Below, one piece after another: positions 15,946 to 24,276 of a stretch of 64,000 nt of DNA (position 1 is the first letter of the stretch; every line of letters begins with the position of its first letter). Source of the DNA: Gammaproteobacteria bacterium (GTDB taxonomy: Bacteria; Pseudomonadota; Gammaproteobacteria; UBA6429; Thiohalophilaceae); contig JAPHTF010000119.1 in the NCBI GenBank assembly GCA_026197095.1, positions 1 through 64,000 of the forward strand. Reading direction: 5' to 3'. A program made the translations under genes and the position numbers. The notes under the pieces are model-generated. The model was given only the letters and a program-made list of their open reading frames with translations, did no database searches and was not told where the DNA came from.

Positions 15946-17214
15946 ATGCAGAATTTTATGACTAAAGGTAAAAGTGAGCTGAGTATGATTATGAATAGTC
16001 ATCAAAGTAAATTAAGTACAGCCTTGTTTGCTTTATTATTGATTCTGACGGCTCAAGTATTTGCCGATTCTCGCACTCAAGCAAAACGAATGCATGATCG
16101 TTTGACCGGTGTCGCTCCAAGTCCTGCAGTTTTAAATTCAATGGAAGCATTACTTGATACAGGTAACTCTGCTGACGCGGTGGAAGCAGCGTATATCGCA
16201 ATGAATAATAAGCATTTTTATAATGCCACCCTTGTTAATTTAATTACGCCCTGGACGAATGAGGCTCGAGCCGTGTTTCCAGAGGACATGGACACTGAAG
16301 GCACATTAAATGACTACACTGCGACAGTAATTGGTGCCATTCGTGATGAAATTGATTTTCGCCGTATTCTCTATGATGACATTTTATATGTGGGGGCAGT
16401 CGGTGGGTTACCTGCATACAGTTATTCAAGTAATGCTCATTATCAAGTTTTAGAAGCGACGGGTGCGGATATGGGGGATCCTGGTGTTCTGATTCCTGTT
16501 GCTCAATCAGCAAATACCGGTGGTGTTTTAACTTCTGCCGATACAGCCGGAGTGATTACTACACGTGCAGCGGCAAAAGCATTTTTTGTTGATGGCACAA
16601 ACCGCGCAATGTTTCGCTTCACCGTATTAAACCACCTTTGTCAGGATTTAGAACAACTCAAAGATGTCACCTTGCCCGCAGATCGTATTCGTCAGGATGT
16701 ATCACGGAGTCCGGGTGGAGATAGTAGAATATTCATGAATGCATGTATCGGTTGTCATACCGGTATGGATCCTATGACGCAAGCTTTTGCTTATTATGAT
16801 TATGATAAGACAGCAAACAGGCTGAAGTTTGAAAATGGTGTTGTGCAACAAAAAAATCTTATCAATGCTGATAATTTTAAGCCGGGTTACATTGTAACCA
16901 ACAATAACTGGCTTAATTACTGGCGCCAGGGAAATAATTCTCTGCTCGGTTGGGACACAAGTTTACCCGGAAGTGGAGGTGGCAGTGGCGCAGCAAGTGC
17001 TATGGCCAGAGAGCTGGCACATAGTGAGCAGTTTGCACGTTGCCAGGTTGAAAAAGTTTTTCAAGCTGTTTGTTTGCGCCCAGCAGGAAATACGGCTGAT
17101 CGCTCTGCAGTGAATAATATTCTTGCTAATTTTAAATTGCCATTTAAAAAATCAACGGGTTATGAATTGAAGCGGGTTTTTGCTGAAACCGCAGTTTATT
17201 GTAAAGGGCCATAA
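15946..17214 (+). CDS. Exported c-type cytochrome-like protein with CxxCH-x2-MDP motif
   Basis: 422 residues from the ATG at 15946. ATGs at 15985 and 15991 give a more usual signal peptide (MNSHQSKLSTALFALLLILT..., cut after VFA/DSR), so the true start may be there. A single heme motif, CIGCH (Cys267), is followed by TGMDPMTQAFAYYDYD. This resembles the CxxCH...DP motif of DUF1588-type cytochrome proteins of planctomycete and other large exported clusters. There are further Cys residues near the C-terminus (FARCQVEKVFQAVCLRP, VYCKGP) but no other heme motif. It is the first of three plus-strand genes with short gaps (50 and 58 nt), probably cotranscribed from the FNR-box promoter. Function is unknown; a redox role follows from the heme motif. 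Confidence 0.8.
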   Translation: MQNFMTKGKSELSMIMNSHQSKLSTALFALLLILTAQVFADSRTQAKRMHDRLTGVAPSPAVLNSMEALLDTGNSADAVEAAYIAMNNKHFYNATLVNLITPWTNEARAVFPEDMDTEGTLNDYTATVIGAIRDEIDFRRILYDDILYVGAVGGLPAYSYSSNAHYQVLEATGADMGDPGVLIPVAQSANTGGVLTSADTAGVITTRAAAKAFFVDGTNRAMFRFTVLNHLCQDLEQLKDVTLPADRIRQDVSRSPGGDSRIFMNACIGCHTGMDPMTQAFAYYDYDKTANRLKFENGVVQQKNLINADNFKPGYIVTNNNWLNYWRQGNNSLLGWDTSLPGSGGGSGAASAMARELAHSEQFARCQVEKVFQAVCLRPAGNTADRSAVNNILANFKLPFKKSTGYELKRVFAETAVYCKGP

Positions 17215-17264
17215 CCTTTGCTGAATAAATATTGGAAGTCGTTTAATCGATGGAGTAATAAACG

Positions 17265-19901
17265 ATGAGAAAGACATCGGGCATAATCAAGTTAGTATCA
17301 CTCGCATGGCTTACTGTCATAGGCTTGAGTGCGTGTGGTGGAGGTGCCAGTACAGAAGGTAACCAAAATAGTGGTGGCGGGTCTGCTTCAGGTGGGTCGT
17401 TAATAACAGCGTCTACCTCTGCAGAAGTTATTGCTTATGAACAAAATGTTTGGCAGAACCTGTCGAGCCAAAGTCGTTGTGGACGTTGTCATTCTACTGG
17501 TGGACAAGCTCCACAATTTGTACATGGAAGCAGTATCGAAACAGCTTATGCCGCAGCGTTAAGTTTTGTTAACGGCGTACAAGTTGCAAATTTAGCTTCA
17601 CCAAATGATTCGCGTATGGTAACTGTAATTCGAAATGGCCATAAACAAGTCAATGGAAAATCACAGGCCTGTTGGTTAGCTACCGATGCAGATTGTGCTG
17701 ATGCTATTCGTGATTTTATAATTGCCTGGAATGGTGAAACAAGCGGAACAGCAGCAGTACCTCAAGGTGTGCAACTTGTGGCACCAAGTCCACTTCGTGA
17801 TGTTAGCGCAAGTAAAACATTCCCGCTTTCATCATCAGCTTTTGCGACATGGGTGCATACACCTTTATTAACGCAACATTGTGCAGGGTGTCATACCTCT
17901 ACAGCAGCAACGCCTATCGCCCCATATTTTGCTTCGAATGATGTTGATGCTTCGTATCTTGCGGCACAACAAAAAATGGATTTACTAGACCCCGCCAACT
18001 CACGTTTAGTTTTAAGGCTACGTGAAGAATTTCACAATTGCTGGAGTAGCGATTGTGCTGCTGATGCTAACGCGATGGAATTAGCTATCACAAACTTTGC
18101 CAATACCATTACTACTACCCAAGTTGATTCGAACTTAATTATTAGTAAAGCCATGAAGTTACAGCCTCCAGAAGCGATTATTGCATCGGGTGGTGAACGC
18201 CATGCGACTAACCAAATAGCATTGTGGGAGTTTAAAACTGGCACGGGTAACCAGGCATTTGATACAAGTGGCGTAGAACCTTTAATTAACTTGTCATTAT
18301 CGGGAAATTATAACTGGGTTGGTGGTTATGGCATTGGATTTACAGATGGACGCGCACAGGCAACTTACCAGGCTAGTCAGAAGTTACTTAATAATATTCG
18401 AACTCGAGGCGAGTATTCAGTTGAGGCGTGGATCATTCCTGCGAATGTTGTGCAGCAAAATAAAAATATCATTTCATACTCAGGCAGCTCAACAGAACGT
18501 AACTTTACTATTGCGCAAAATGAATACAACTATCAGTTTTATAACCGGGCAACAACAGGTGGCGCTAATGCGAACAATGGTGGCCCGGTATTAGAAACAG
18601 ATGCTAACGATGAAGACCTCCAGGCATCACAACAGCATATTGTAATGAATTATGATCCTGTTAATGGTCGTAGTATGTATGTGAATGGAGTATTAACAGG
18701 CGACATTGATGCAAATGATGTTGGTGGGCTGCTAACTGACTGGAATAATACTCATGCTTTCATTCTTGCAAATGAATTAGGTCAGTCAAACCCGTGGCAA
18801 GGAACGTTCCGTATGGTTGCGATACATAACCGCATATTAACGGATGCCCAAGTGCAGCAGAACTATAATGCGGGGGTAGGTGAAAAATTTTTCCTCTTAT
18901 TCAGTATTAGTCATATTCCGGGTGTCCCTGCAGACAGCTATATCAAAATGCAGGTAGAACAGTTTGATACATACAGTTACTTGTTTAATAACCCTGTTTA
19001 TGTGAACTTAGGCAATCCAACACCAACTATCGATTTCCCAATTGCAGGTATGCGTGTGGGTATAAATGGTAAAGAAGCTATTGTTGGTCAATCGTTTATT
19101 AATTTAGAGACTAATCGAATAACCACTAATAACCAGGAAATATCCAGGTTGGGTTCGGTTATTCAATTGCAACAAGGTACTCAAGTTGATGATTTCTTTT
19201 TAAGTTTTGAAACACTGGGTACACAAAATAATCCATTTGTTGTTGCGGCTCCTTCTGCGCCACCCGCGCCTGCTGATTTACCCGCGCAATCTGATATTGG
19301 AGTAAGAACGTTCTCTGAAATTAACGCAACGATGTCTGATTTAACGGGTGTGCCAACCAGCAATAATGCAGTTTTAACAAAATATAATTTGTTAAAGCAA
19401 CAATTACCCTCAGCTGAGGGGCTGGATGCATTTGGTCCAGCAAATATTATTGGTATTGCTCAGCTAGCTTTCGAGTATTGTGATCGGATGATCGAAGACA
19501 CCAGTATCACTGGCTTGTGTGAGAGGACCGGTACAACTATTTCTGCACGACAATGTATGTTTGATACCTTTGATTTTTCTCAAGCAGCAACTACCTCGGC
19601 CGCATTTACTGTACCTAATAAAACAGCACTTGCTAATGCTTTGTATGACAGGATGATTGGAATTCCATCCACCGCTTTAGGTGCAGAATTGGTTAATGCA
19701 CCTACCCGTGCTGAAATTACTGGTGAACTGATTACCACTGCTGCAGGAGGTTCATATCCTGGAAACCTGGTCAGTCGCCTGATAACTGAAAGTTGTCCAA
19801 CGGCCGAATTAGATTGTACAGCTTCAGGTTCAGGAACCAGAGAAATTGTAAAAGCAATGTGTACCTCGGTACTGGGCAGTGCTGCCATGTTAGTACAGTA
19901 A
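17265..19901 (+). CDS. Lipoprotein with two CxxCH domains and a LamG-like domain
   Basis: 878 residues. The lipobox IGLSAC (Cys24) is followed by a Gly/Ser linker. Two similar cytochrome-like domains come next, each with a heme motif and a later C-W...C pair: CGRCH (Cys72) with ACWLATDADC, and CAGCH (Cys206) with NCWSSDC. Residues about 320-545 read as a LamG/concanavalin-like jelly roll (GEYSVEAWIIPANVV, HIVMNYDPVNGRSMYVNG, FRMVAIHNRILTDAQVQQNY). The C-terminal 300 residues contain several Cys but no named domain. LamG domains in such exported cytochrome clusters usually suggest binding to carbohydrate or other surface ligands. Gene order links it to the DUF1501-like protein downstream. Confidence 0.83.
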   Translation: MRKTSGIIKLVSLAWLTVIGLSACGGGASTEGNQNSGGGSASGGSLITASTSAEVIAYEQNVWQNLSSQSRCGRCHSTGGQAPQFVHGSSIETAYAAALSFVNGVQVANLASPNDSRMVTVIRNGHKQVNGKSQACWLATDADCADAIRDFIIAWNGETSGTAAVPQGVQLVAPSPLRDVSASKTFPLSSSAFATWVHTPLLTQHCAGCHTSTAATPIAPYFASNDVDASYLAAQQKMDLLDPANSRLVLRLREEFHNCWSSDCAADANAMELAITNFANTITTTQVDSNLIISKAMKLQPPEAIIASGGERHATNQIALWEFKTGTGNQAFDTSGVEPLINLSLSGNYNWVGGYGIGFTDGRAQATYQASQKLLNNIRTRGEYSVEAWIIPANVVQQNKNIISYSGSSTERNFTIAQNEYNYQFYNRATTGGANANNGGPVLETDANDEDLQASQQHIVMNYDPVNGRSMYVNGVLTGDIDANDVGGLLTDWNNTHAFILANELGQSNPWQGTFRMVAIHNRILTDAQVQQNYNAGVGEKFFLLFSISHIPGVPADSYIKMQVEQFDTYSYLFNNPVYVNLGNPTPTIDFPIAGMRVGINGKEAIVGQSFINLETNRITTNNQEISRLGSVIQLQQGTQVDDFFLSFETLGTQNNPFVVAAPSAPPAPADLPAQSDIGVRTFSEINATMSDLTGVPTSNNAVLTKYNLLKQQLPSAEGLDAFGPANIIGIAQLAFEYCDRMIEDTSITGLCERTGTTISARQCMFDTFDFSQAATTSAAFTVPNKTALANALYDRMIGIPSTALGAELVNAPTRAEITGELITTAAGGSYPGNLVSRLITESCPTAELDCTASGSGTREIVKAMCTSVLGSAAMLVQ

Positions 19902-19959
19902 GTAATACTGTATGAGTGCAGTAATGTTAATAATGAATACAGCGTAAGGAAGTACTATT

Positions 19960-21573
19960 ATGGCAAAGAAGAAAAATCGAACCCTTCATCCGGATGAGCC
20001 ATTATTACATCCTGATCATTCACGACCTGTGACACGTCGTGAATTTGTTAGCCAGGGTTTTATTGCAGGTACAGGTGCTGTACTTGCACCTTCATTGCTA
20101 GGCATGCTTGCGAGTACCCGGCAGGCGCATGCATTGTCCAGTGATTTAGATGCACTAAAAGCAATTACTGAATGTAATATTGTTCCTGGTGCAGATAAGA
20201 TTCCTTTCATTTGTTTTGATCTTGCAGGTGGTGCTAACTTTGCGGGATCAAATGTTCTGGTCGGTGGGCAAGCTGGTATTGAAGACTCTTTAACTTCTGC
20301 CGGTTATAGTAAGTTGGGCATTCCTGGTGATCGCTTGCCTGACTTTGCGACAAACGCATTTGTAAACCGTGATTTAGGTATCCCTTTTCATTCTGAAAGT
20401 TCAATGCTAGCGGGCATAAAAATGCGCTTTACCAATACAACGGAGGTAAATGGTGCAGTTATTCCTGCTCGTTCAGATAATGACACGGGTAATAATCCGC
20501 ACAACCCGATGTATGGAATTAATAAAGCGGGCGCTCGAGGAGAACTATTAACACTTATCGGTTCTCGAAATTCTGTTTCGGGTGGTAACTCTATGTCACC
20601 GGCATCAATGATTGATTTGTCAGTACGCCCCACAAAAATTGATCGCCCGAGTGATACACAAGGTCTGGTTGATACAGGTGAGCTTGCCGCAAAAATGGGC
20701 TTGAATAATGCAACACGAGTTATGGAATCCATTCAACGTGTAAGCTCTGATAAATTATTTAATGCCAATGTACAAACTGGATTGAATGATATTGATCCAG
20801 ATACCTCGGCAACCTATGACGCAGGAATTAAAAAACAGGCCAATTGTGCATATGTAAAAAGTGCTGATATGGTTGAAAATTTTGGAGATCCAACAGCACT
20901 TGATTCAAGCGCAAATGATCCCGATATCGCACAAGTATTCTCTGCTGGAGATTTAGCCGGTGATGGCGAATTTCGCAAAACTGCAGCTGTTATGAAAATG
21001 GTACTTAAAGGCTATGCAGGTGCAGGGACTATTACTATGGGTGGTTATGATTATCATACCGGTAACCGAACTACAGGTGATGCACGTGACTTGCGTGCAG
21101 GCCAATGTATCGGTGCCTGTTTACGTTATGCTGAGATACTTGGCAAACCACTTATGATTTATGTATGCAGTGATGGTTCGTTGTCAAGTAACGGTACACC
21201 TGATGCGGGTGCAAATGGTAAGCTGGTTTGGACAAGTGATAATTCATCAACAGCATGCTCATTTTTTCTTGTTTATAAACCGGGCGGACGCCCTGTTTTA
21301 TTTACTTCGGGTAGTGATAGTTTTACAGCTGCACAACATCAACAGTTGGGTTGGTTCCGTTCTGGCGCTTCAGTTGAAACTAATGCCACGCCAGCAGCAA
21401 ATAATGTAAATTTATTAGTAGAAACAGTTATTTTAAATTACATGGCTTTGCATGGAGAAATCGGACAATTCGCTTCAAAATTCCCCAATCATGGTCTTGG
21501 AAATAATACGATGTTAGATCGTATGACTGCTTTTGAACCTATCGTTAATGGGACAGCATCAAATATAATTTAA
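19960..21573 (+). CDS. Tat-exported DUF1501-like protein
   Basis: 537 residues with a twin-arginine signal (VTRREFVSQGFIAGTGA, predicted cut after QAHA). Tat export implies folding, possibly with a cofactor, before secretion. The C-terminal half has the block GGYDYHTGNRTTGDARDLR followed by LGKPLMIYVCSDG. This is similar in layout to the GGWDTH...FSEFGR blocks of DUF1501 (sulfatase/phosphatase-superfamily-like) proteins. In planctomycetes DUF1501 genes pair with cytochrome/LamG genes, as here. The start is supported by AAGGAAG upstream. It ends 11 nt before the convergent apbE gene, with a small hairpin between. Some databases label relatives with secretion-system names; nothing in this sequence supports that. 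Confidence 0.78.
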   Translation: MAKKKNRTLHPDEPLLHPDHSRPVTRREFVSQGFIAGTGAVLAPSLLGMLASTRQAHALSSDLDALKAITECNIVPGADKIPFICFDLAGGANFAGSNVLVGGQAGIEDSLTSAGYSKLGIPGDRLPDFATNAFVNRDLGIPFHSESSMLAGIKMRFTNTTEVNGAVIPARSDNDTGNNPHNPMYGINKAGARGELLTLIGSRNSVSGGNSMSPASMIDLSVRPTKIDRPSDTQGLVDTGELAAKMGLNNATRVMESIQRVSSDKLFNANVQTGLNDIDPDTSATYDAGIKKQANCAYVKSADMVENFGDPTALDSSANDPDIAQVFSAGDLAGDGEFRKTAAVMKMVLKGYAGAGTITMGGYDYHTGNRTTGDARDLRAGQCIGACLRYAEILGKPLMIYVCSDGSLSSNGTPDAGANGKLVWTSDNSSTACSFFLVYKPGGRPVLFTSGSDSFTAAQHQQLGWFRSGASVETNATPAANNVNLLVETVILNYMALHGEIGQFASKFPNHGLGNNTMLDRMTAFEPIVNGTASNII

Positions 21574-21590
21574 TACTATCAGTATTATTT
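21572..21590. terminator. Short hairpin between convergent genes
   Basis: AATACT (21572-21577) pairs with AGTATT (21581-21586) around a 3-nt loop and is followed by ATTTT on the plus strand. It overlaps the stop codons of the two convergent genes. The stem is short and AT-only apart from one pair, so the terminator call is tentative. Confidence 0.35.
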
Positions 21591-22565
21591 TGCTGGTTTT
21601 AATCCCGAGCTGTAATGCATTTGGCCGTTGTTATCAATAATAATGGCTTCAATGCCTTTTAATGAAGACACTAGTTTCATCCCTTTGTGTAAGCCTAATA
21701 TAAATACCGTTGTGGATAATGCATCTGTCGTTGTGCTATTTGAACCTAAAATACTAACACTTCTTAATTCTCGTGCAGAGTCGCCTGTGCTGGGATTTAT
21801 GATGTGGTGATGACGAATATTATCTTTAATAAAGTATCGCTCATAATCACCAGAAGTAGATATCGCCGTATTATTTAAAGGTAAAATAACGGCAGATTTA
21901 TTTTTATTTCTGGGATGCCGTATTCCTACATACCATGGCCGACCATTTTTATCACCAATAATACGTGTATCACCACCAGCAGAAATCATAGCTTGTTTTA
22001 TTCCATGCTGTTGCAATAGTTTAATGGCATTATCAACGGCATGACCTTTTGCTATCCCCCCTAAATCAATTCGAGTGTTTGCCTGAGTAAAAAATATGGA
22101 TTGCATCGAACTATCCAGCTTGATATTTTGGTAGTTGATTGATTTTAAACGTTTACTGATTTCTTCTTTTGTTGGTTGCTGTTTTTTTCGATAATCATAC
22201 ATGTATCCAACACTGGCAAAAGTAATATCAAATGCACCGTTAGAAAGCTTTGATATGTTTATTGATTTTTTGATTAATTCAAAAAGTTCAGAGCTGATTT
22301 TTAGCGGATGATTGCTTGCATTAGCATTGATTAAACTCACCTCACTGTTTTGTTTATAGGGACTCATTAAGCGGTCAATGCGGTGCATTTCATCAAATAC
22401 GCGCTGGATATTTGCTTCGGCTATTTTTTTATTATCATGCCATAATTCAACATTTATGGCGGTGCCCATAATGGCTTTATTCGCTTTGTACCATTCGGCA
22501 TAAGCAGGTGTGTGAGTTAAAAATACGAATAAAAAAGTAATGAAATGTAGATTTGTTTTGGGCAT
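21585..22565 (-). CDS. apbE: Secreted FAD:protein FMN transferase (ApbE)
   Basis: 326 residues with a cleavable signal peptide (cut after AYA/EWY), so the enzyme works in the periplasm. The family blocks are all present: KAIMGTAINVELW, DLGGIAKGHAVD, SAGGDTRIIGDKNGR, STSGDYERYF, HHIINPSTGD and TTTDALSTTVFILG. The last includes the Mg-binding Asp/Thr loop. ApbE moves FMN from FAD onto a Thr or Ser of target proteins. I saw no clear target motif (S/T-G-A-S/T in an exported context) in the window, so the substrate may be elsewhere. Its place beside the DUF1501-like gene, in a region with DUF3570, DUF4266 and TlpA genes, suggests service to that system. Confidence 0.93.
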   Translation of the reverse strand: MPKTNLHFITFLFVFLTHTPAYAEWYKANKAIMGTAINVELWHDNKKIAEANIQRVFDEMHRIDRLMSPYKQNSEVSLINANASNHPLKISSELFELIKKSINISKLSNGAFDITFASVGYMYDYRKKQQPTKEEISKRLKSINYQNIKLDSSMQSIFFTQANTRIDLGGIAKGHAVDNAIKLLQQHGIKQAMISAGGDTRIIGDKNGRPWYVGIRHPRNKNKSAVILPLNNTAISTSGDYERYFIKDNIRHHHIINPSTGDSARELRSVSILGSNSTTTDALSTTVFILGLHKGMKLVSSLKGIEAIIIDNNGQMHYSSGLKPAK

Positions 22566-22615
22566 TTTATTTTAAGCGGATGACTTTCCCTGCTGATTTT
22601 GATTATTATATTAAG

Positions 22616-23062
22616 ATGATAAATAAAATATTACCAATATATATTGTATTATTACTTGGCAGTTTGAGCCTGTTTTCATGTTCTGAGCCTGATGAGGCTG
22701 ATATTTTAAATCAGCGGATTGATAGCCTGGTGTCAGCTATTGAAAAACATGATGAGAAGGGAATTAAAGAGTTCCTTTCTAAAGATTTTTCTGCCAAAGA
22801 AGGTCTTAATAAAACACAGTTTTTTCTTTTTGCCCGATATCATTTTAAAAGAAACAAAAATGTTGTAATCACTATTATCGATAAAGAGGTGAGACTTAAT
22901 AAAGAACAGGCAGATGTAACGGCCAAGGTATTGTTAATTGGTGCGAGTGAGTGGTTACCTGAGCGGGGACAGTTTTATAAGGTCGCTTCACGTTGGCAGA
23001 AGGAAAGTGGTGACTGGGTGATGAGTCGGCTTATATGGGAAGTGGATGGGAAAAAGAACTAA
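22616..23062 (+). CDS. NTF2/SnoaL-like small lipoprotein
   Basis: 148 residues from the ATG at 22616. This start gives a proper lipoprotein signal (MINKILPIYIVLLLGSLSLF, lipobox LFSC), whereas the earlier ATG at 22580 and start at 22553 add a hydrophilic leader. The mature domain (ILNQRIDSLVSAIEKHDEKG ... SRWQKESGDWVMSRLIWEVD) has the alpha-beta pattern of NTF2-like or DUF4440-type proteins. No active-site residues could be assigned. It diverges from apbE, whose start lies 51 nt away, and is convergent with the Nudix gene, with 1 nt between the stops. Its role is unknown. Confidence 0.75.
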   Translation: MINKILPIYIVLLLGSLSLFSCSEPDEADILNQRIDSLVSAIEKHDEKGIKEFLSKDFSAKEGLNKTQFFLFARYHFKRNKNVVITIIDKEVRLNKEQADVTAKVLLIGASEWLPERGQFYKVASRWQKESGDWVMSRLIWEVDGKKN

Positions 23063-23063
23063 A

Positions 23064-23630
23064 TTAACGAATGATATCTACTTTTTCACCTAAACGGTTG
23101 CGCTTGGAAATAACACTGTTATACACGGTAAATTCACCTTTTTTACGATCTTCAAAATAGCGTTTAAGTGTTTTATCAATTGTTTTAAATGCTAATAAAT
23201 CCCATGGAATATCTTCTTCATTAAACAATTGAGCATCTAAACTTTCAGGGCCGGCATAAAAATCCAGGTCAAGTAATTTTGCGCGATACATAACGTATAC
23301 CTGGTTGATATGCGGCAAGCTGATTACTGAATACAAACTTTCAAGCTCAAGATTTGCATTTGCTTCTTCGCGGGATTCTCTTAACGCGGCTTCTTCAAGC
23401 GATTCCTGGTTTTCCATAAAGCCTGCAGGCAAGGTCCATAAGCCATAACACGGTTCAATAGCCCGCTTACATAGCAGAACTTGTTCATTCCAGATTGGAA
23501 GGCAGCCGGCAACTATTTTGGGATTTTGATAATGAATCAGGTCACACTGCTCACAAATATGGCGGGGCAAATTATCACCGTCTGGAATCTTATGAATAAC
23601 GGGATTGCCACATTCGCTGCAATATTTCAT
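23064..23630 (-). CDS. Nudix hydrolase with N-terminal zinc ribbon
   Basis: 188 residues. The N-terminal zinc ribbon has CSEC (Cys4, Cys7) and CEQC. The Nudix box GFMENQESLEEAALRESREE matches G-x5-E-x7-R-E-x-x-E-E, with Asn where the final Gly is usual. Zinc-ribbon Nudix proteins of this layout are mostly NADH or ADP-ribose pyrophosphatases (NudC-like) or of unknown specificity. No SQPWPFPxS-type NADH motif is seen, so the substrate remains open. It is 4 nt downstream of a small ORF (23635-23832) and reads toward the NTF2-like gene. Confidence 0.9.
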   Translation of the reverse strand: MKYCSECGNPVIHKIPDGDNLPRHICEQCDLIHYQNPKIVAGCLPIWNEQVLLCKRAIEPCYGLWTLPAGFMENQESLEEAALRESREEANANLELESLYSVISLPHINQVYVMYRAKLLDLDFYAGPESLDAQLFNEEDIPWDLLAFKTIDKTLKRYFEDRKKGEFTVYNSVISKRNRLGEKVDIIR

Positions 23631-23634
23631 GCGA

Positions 23635-23832
23635 CTAGTTACTTAGCCAGGCAGCCCACTCAGCATGAGTGGAAACATCGACATTGTCTTGCGTGGCTTG
23701 AGCTTGTAGAAAGCTTTGTAAATCATGCAGTAGATCACTATCCATAAGAGCAGGTTGTTCAATTACTTGAGCATGTAATAAAGAATAAATCAGTTTTAAT
23801 TCAGTCAGGGAATATTCACTAAGGTTTTTCAT
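23635..23832 (-). CDS. Small conserved-looking protein of unknown function
   Basis: 65 residues, acidic and helical (SEYSLTELKLIYSLLHAQVI ... EWAAWLSN). It has no signal peptide or membrane segment. It lies 4 nt upstream of the Nudix gene and 12 nt downstream of yggX in the same direction, which fits an operon of yggX, this gene and the Nudix gene. The tight spacing and normal composition suggest a real gene, but no family was recognised. Confidence 0.6.
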   Translation of the reverse strand: MKNLSEYSLTELKLIYSLLHAQVIEQPALMDSDLLHDLQSFLQAQATQDNVDVSTHAEWAAWLSN

Positions 23833-23844
23833 GTAAGTAATCGT

Positions 23845-24129
23845 TTACTTCTTCCCGCCTTGCGGAGTAAATCCATCAGGAAGTTTACCTTTATCACTTT
23901 CACCAAAAAGGAAGCCCAGCATATGTTGTTCTATCACTTCAATAGTGGCTGGATCGGCTGTATTTAGGCCATTTTCATTAATAATTGAGGTTAAACGTTC
24001 TAACCATTTTTTCCAGCCTTCGTCTGAAATTTCGTTAAAAATACGTTCGCCCAAGTCACCGGGATAAGTGTGTGCTTCTAAACCAGGTGCTTCTCTTTTT
24101 AAAACTTTACAAAAAACCATGCGTGACAT
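23845..24129 (-). CDS. yggX: Probable Fe(2+)-trafficking protein YggX
   Basis: 94 residues, near the usual 90. The family signature is at the N-terminus (MSRMVFCKVLKREAPGLEA) with the conserved Cys7. It continues PYPGDLG-like as TYPGDLGERIFNEISDEGWK and ends HMLGFLFGE. YggX helps protect Fe-S enzymes from oxidative damage and may buffer iron. The divergent neighbour is an A-type Fe-S carrier, so the intergenic region (24130-24276) may respond to iron or Fe-S status, although no clear IscR or Fur site was identified. Confidence 0.95.
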   Translation of the reverse strand: MSRMVFCKVLKREAPGLEAHTYPGDLGERIFNEISDEGWKKWLERLTSIINENGLNTADPATIEVIEQHMLGFLFGESDKGKLPDGFTPQGGKK

Positions 24130-24276
24130 AATGATATTCCTCTATATCTAACACTAAATATAGCGAGAGTCAGAACCTGTGTTAGAATGTATACAATAAG
24201 ACTCGGGTATTAGTTAATTTGCTATTATCCGTTGTTAGTCAGATTGATTCAAGCCTTACACGGCAGGAGAATGAGC

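Noticed and set aside
22553-22615. Upstream start for the NTF2-like lipoprotein
   Set aside because: It adds a charged leader before the lipoprotein signal and overlaps the apbE start; the ATG at 22616 gives a normal signal.
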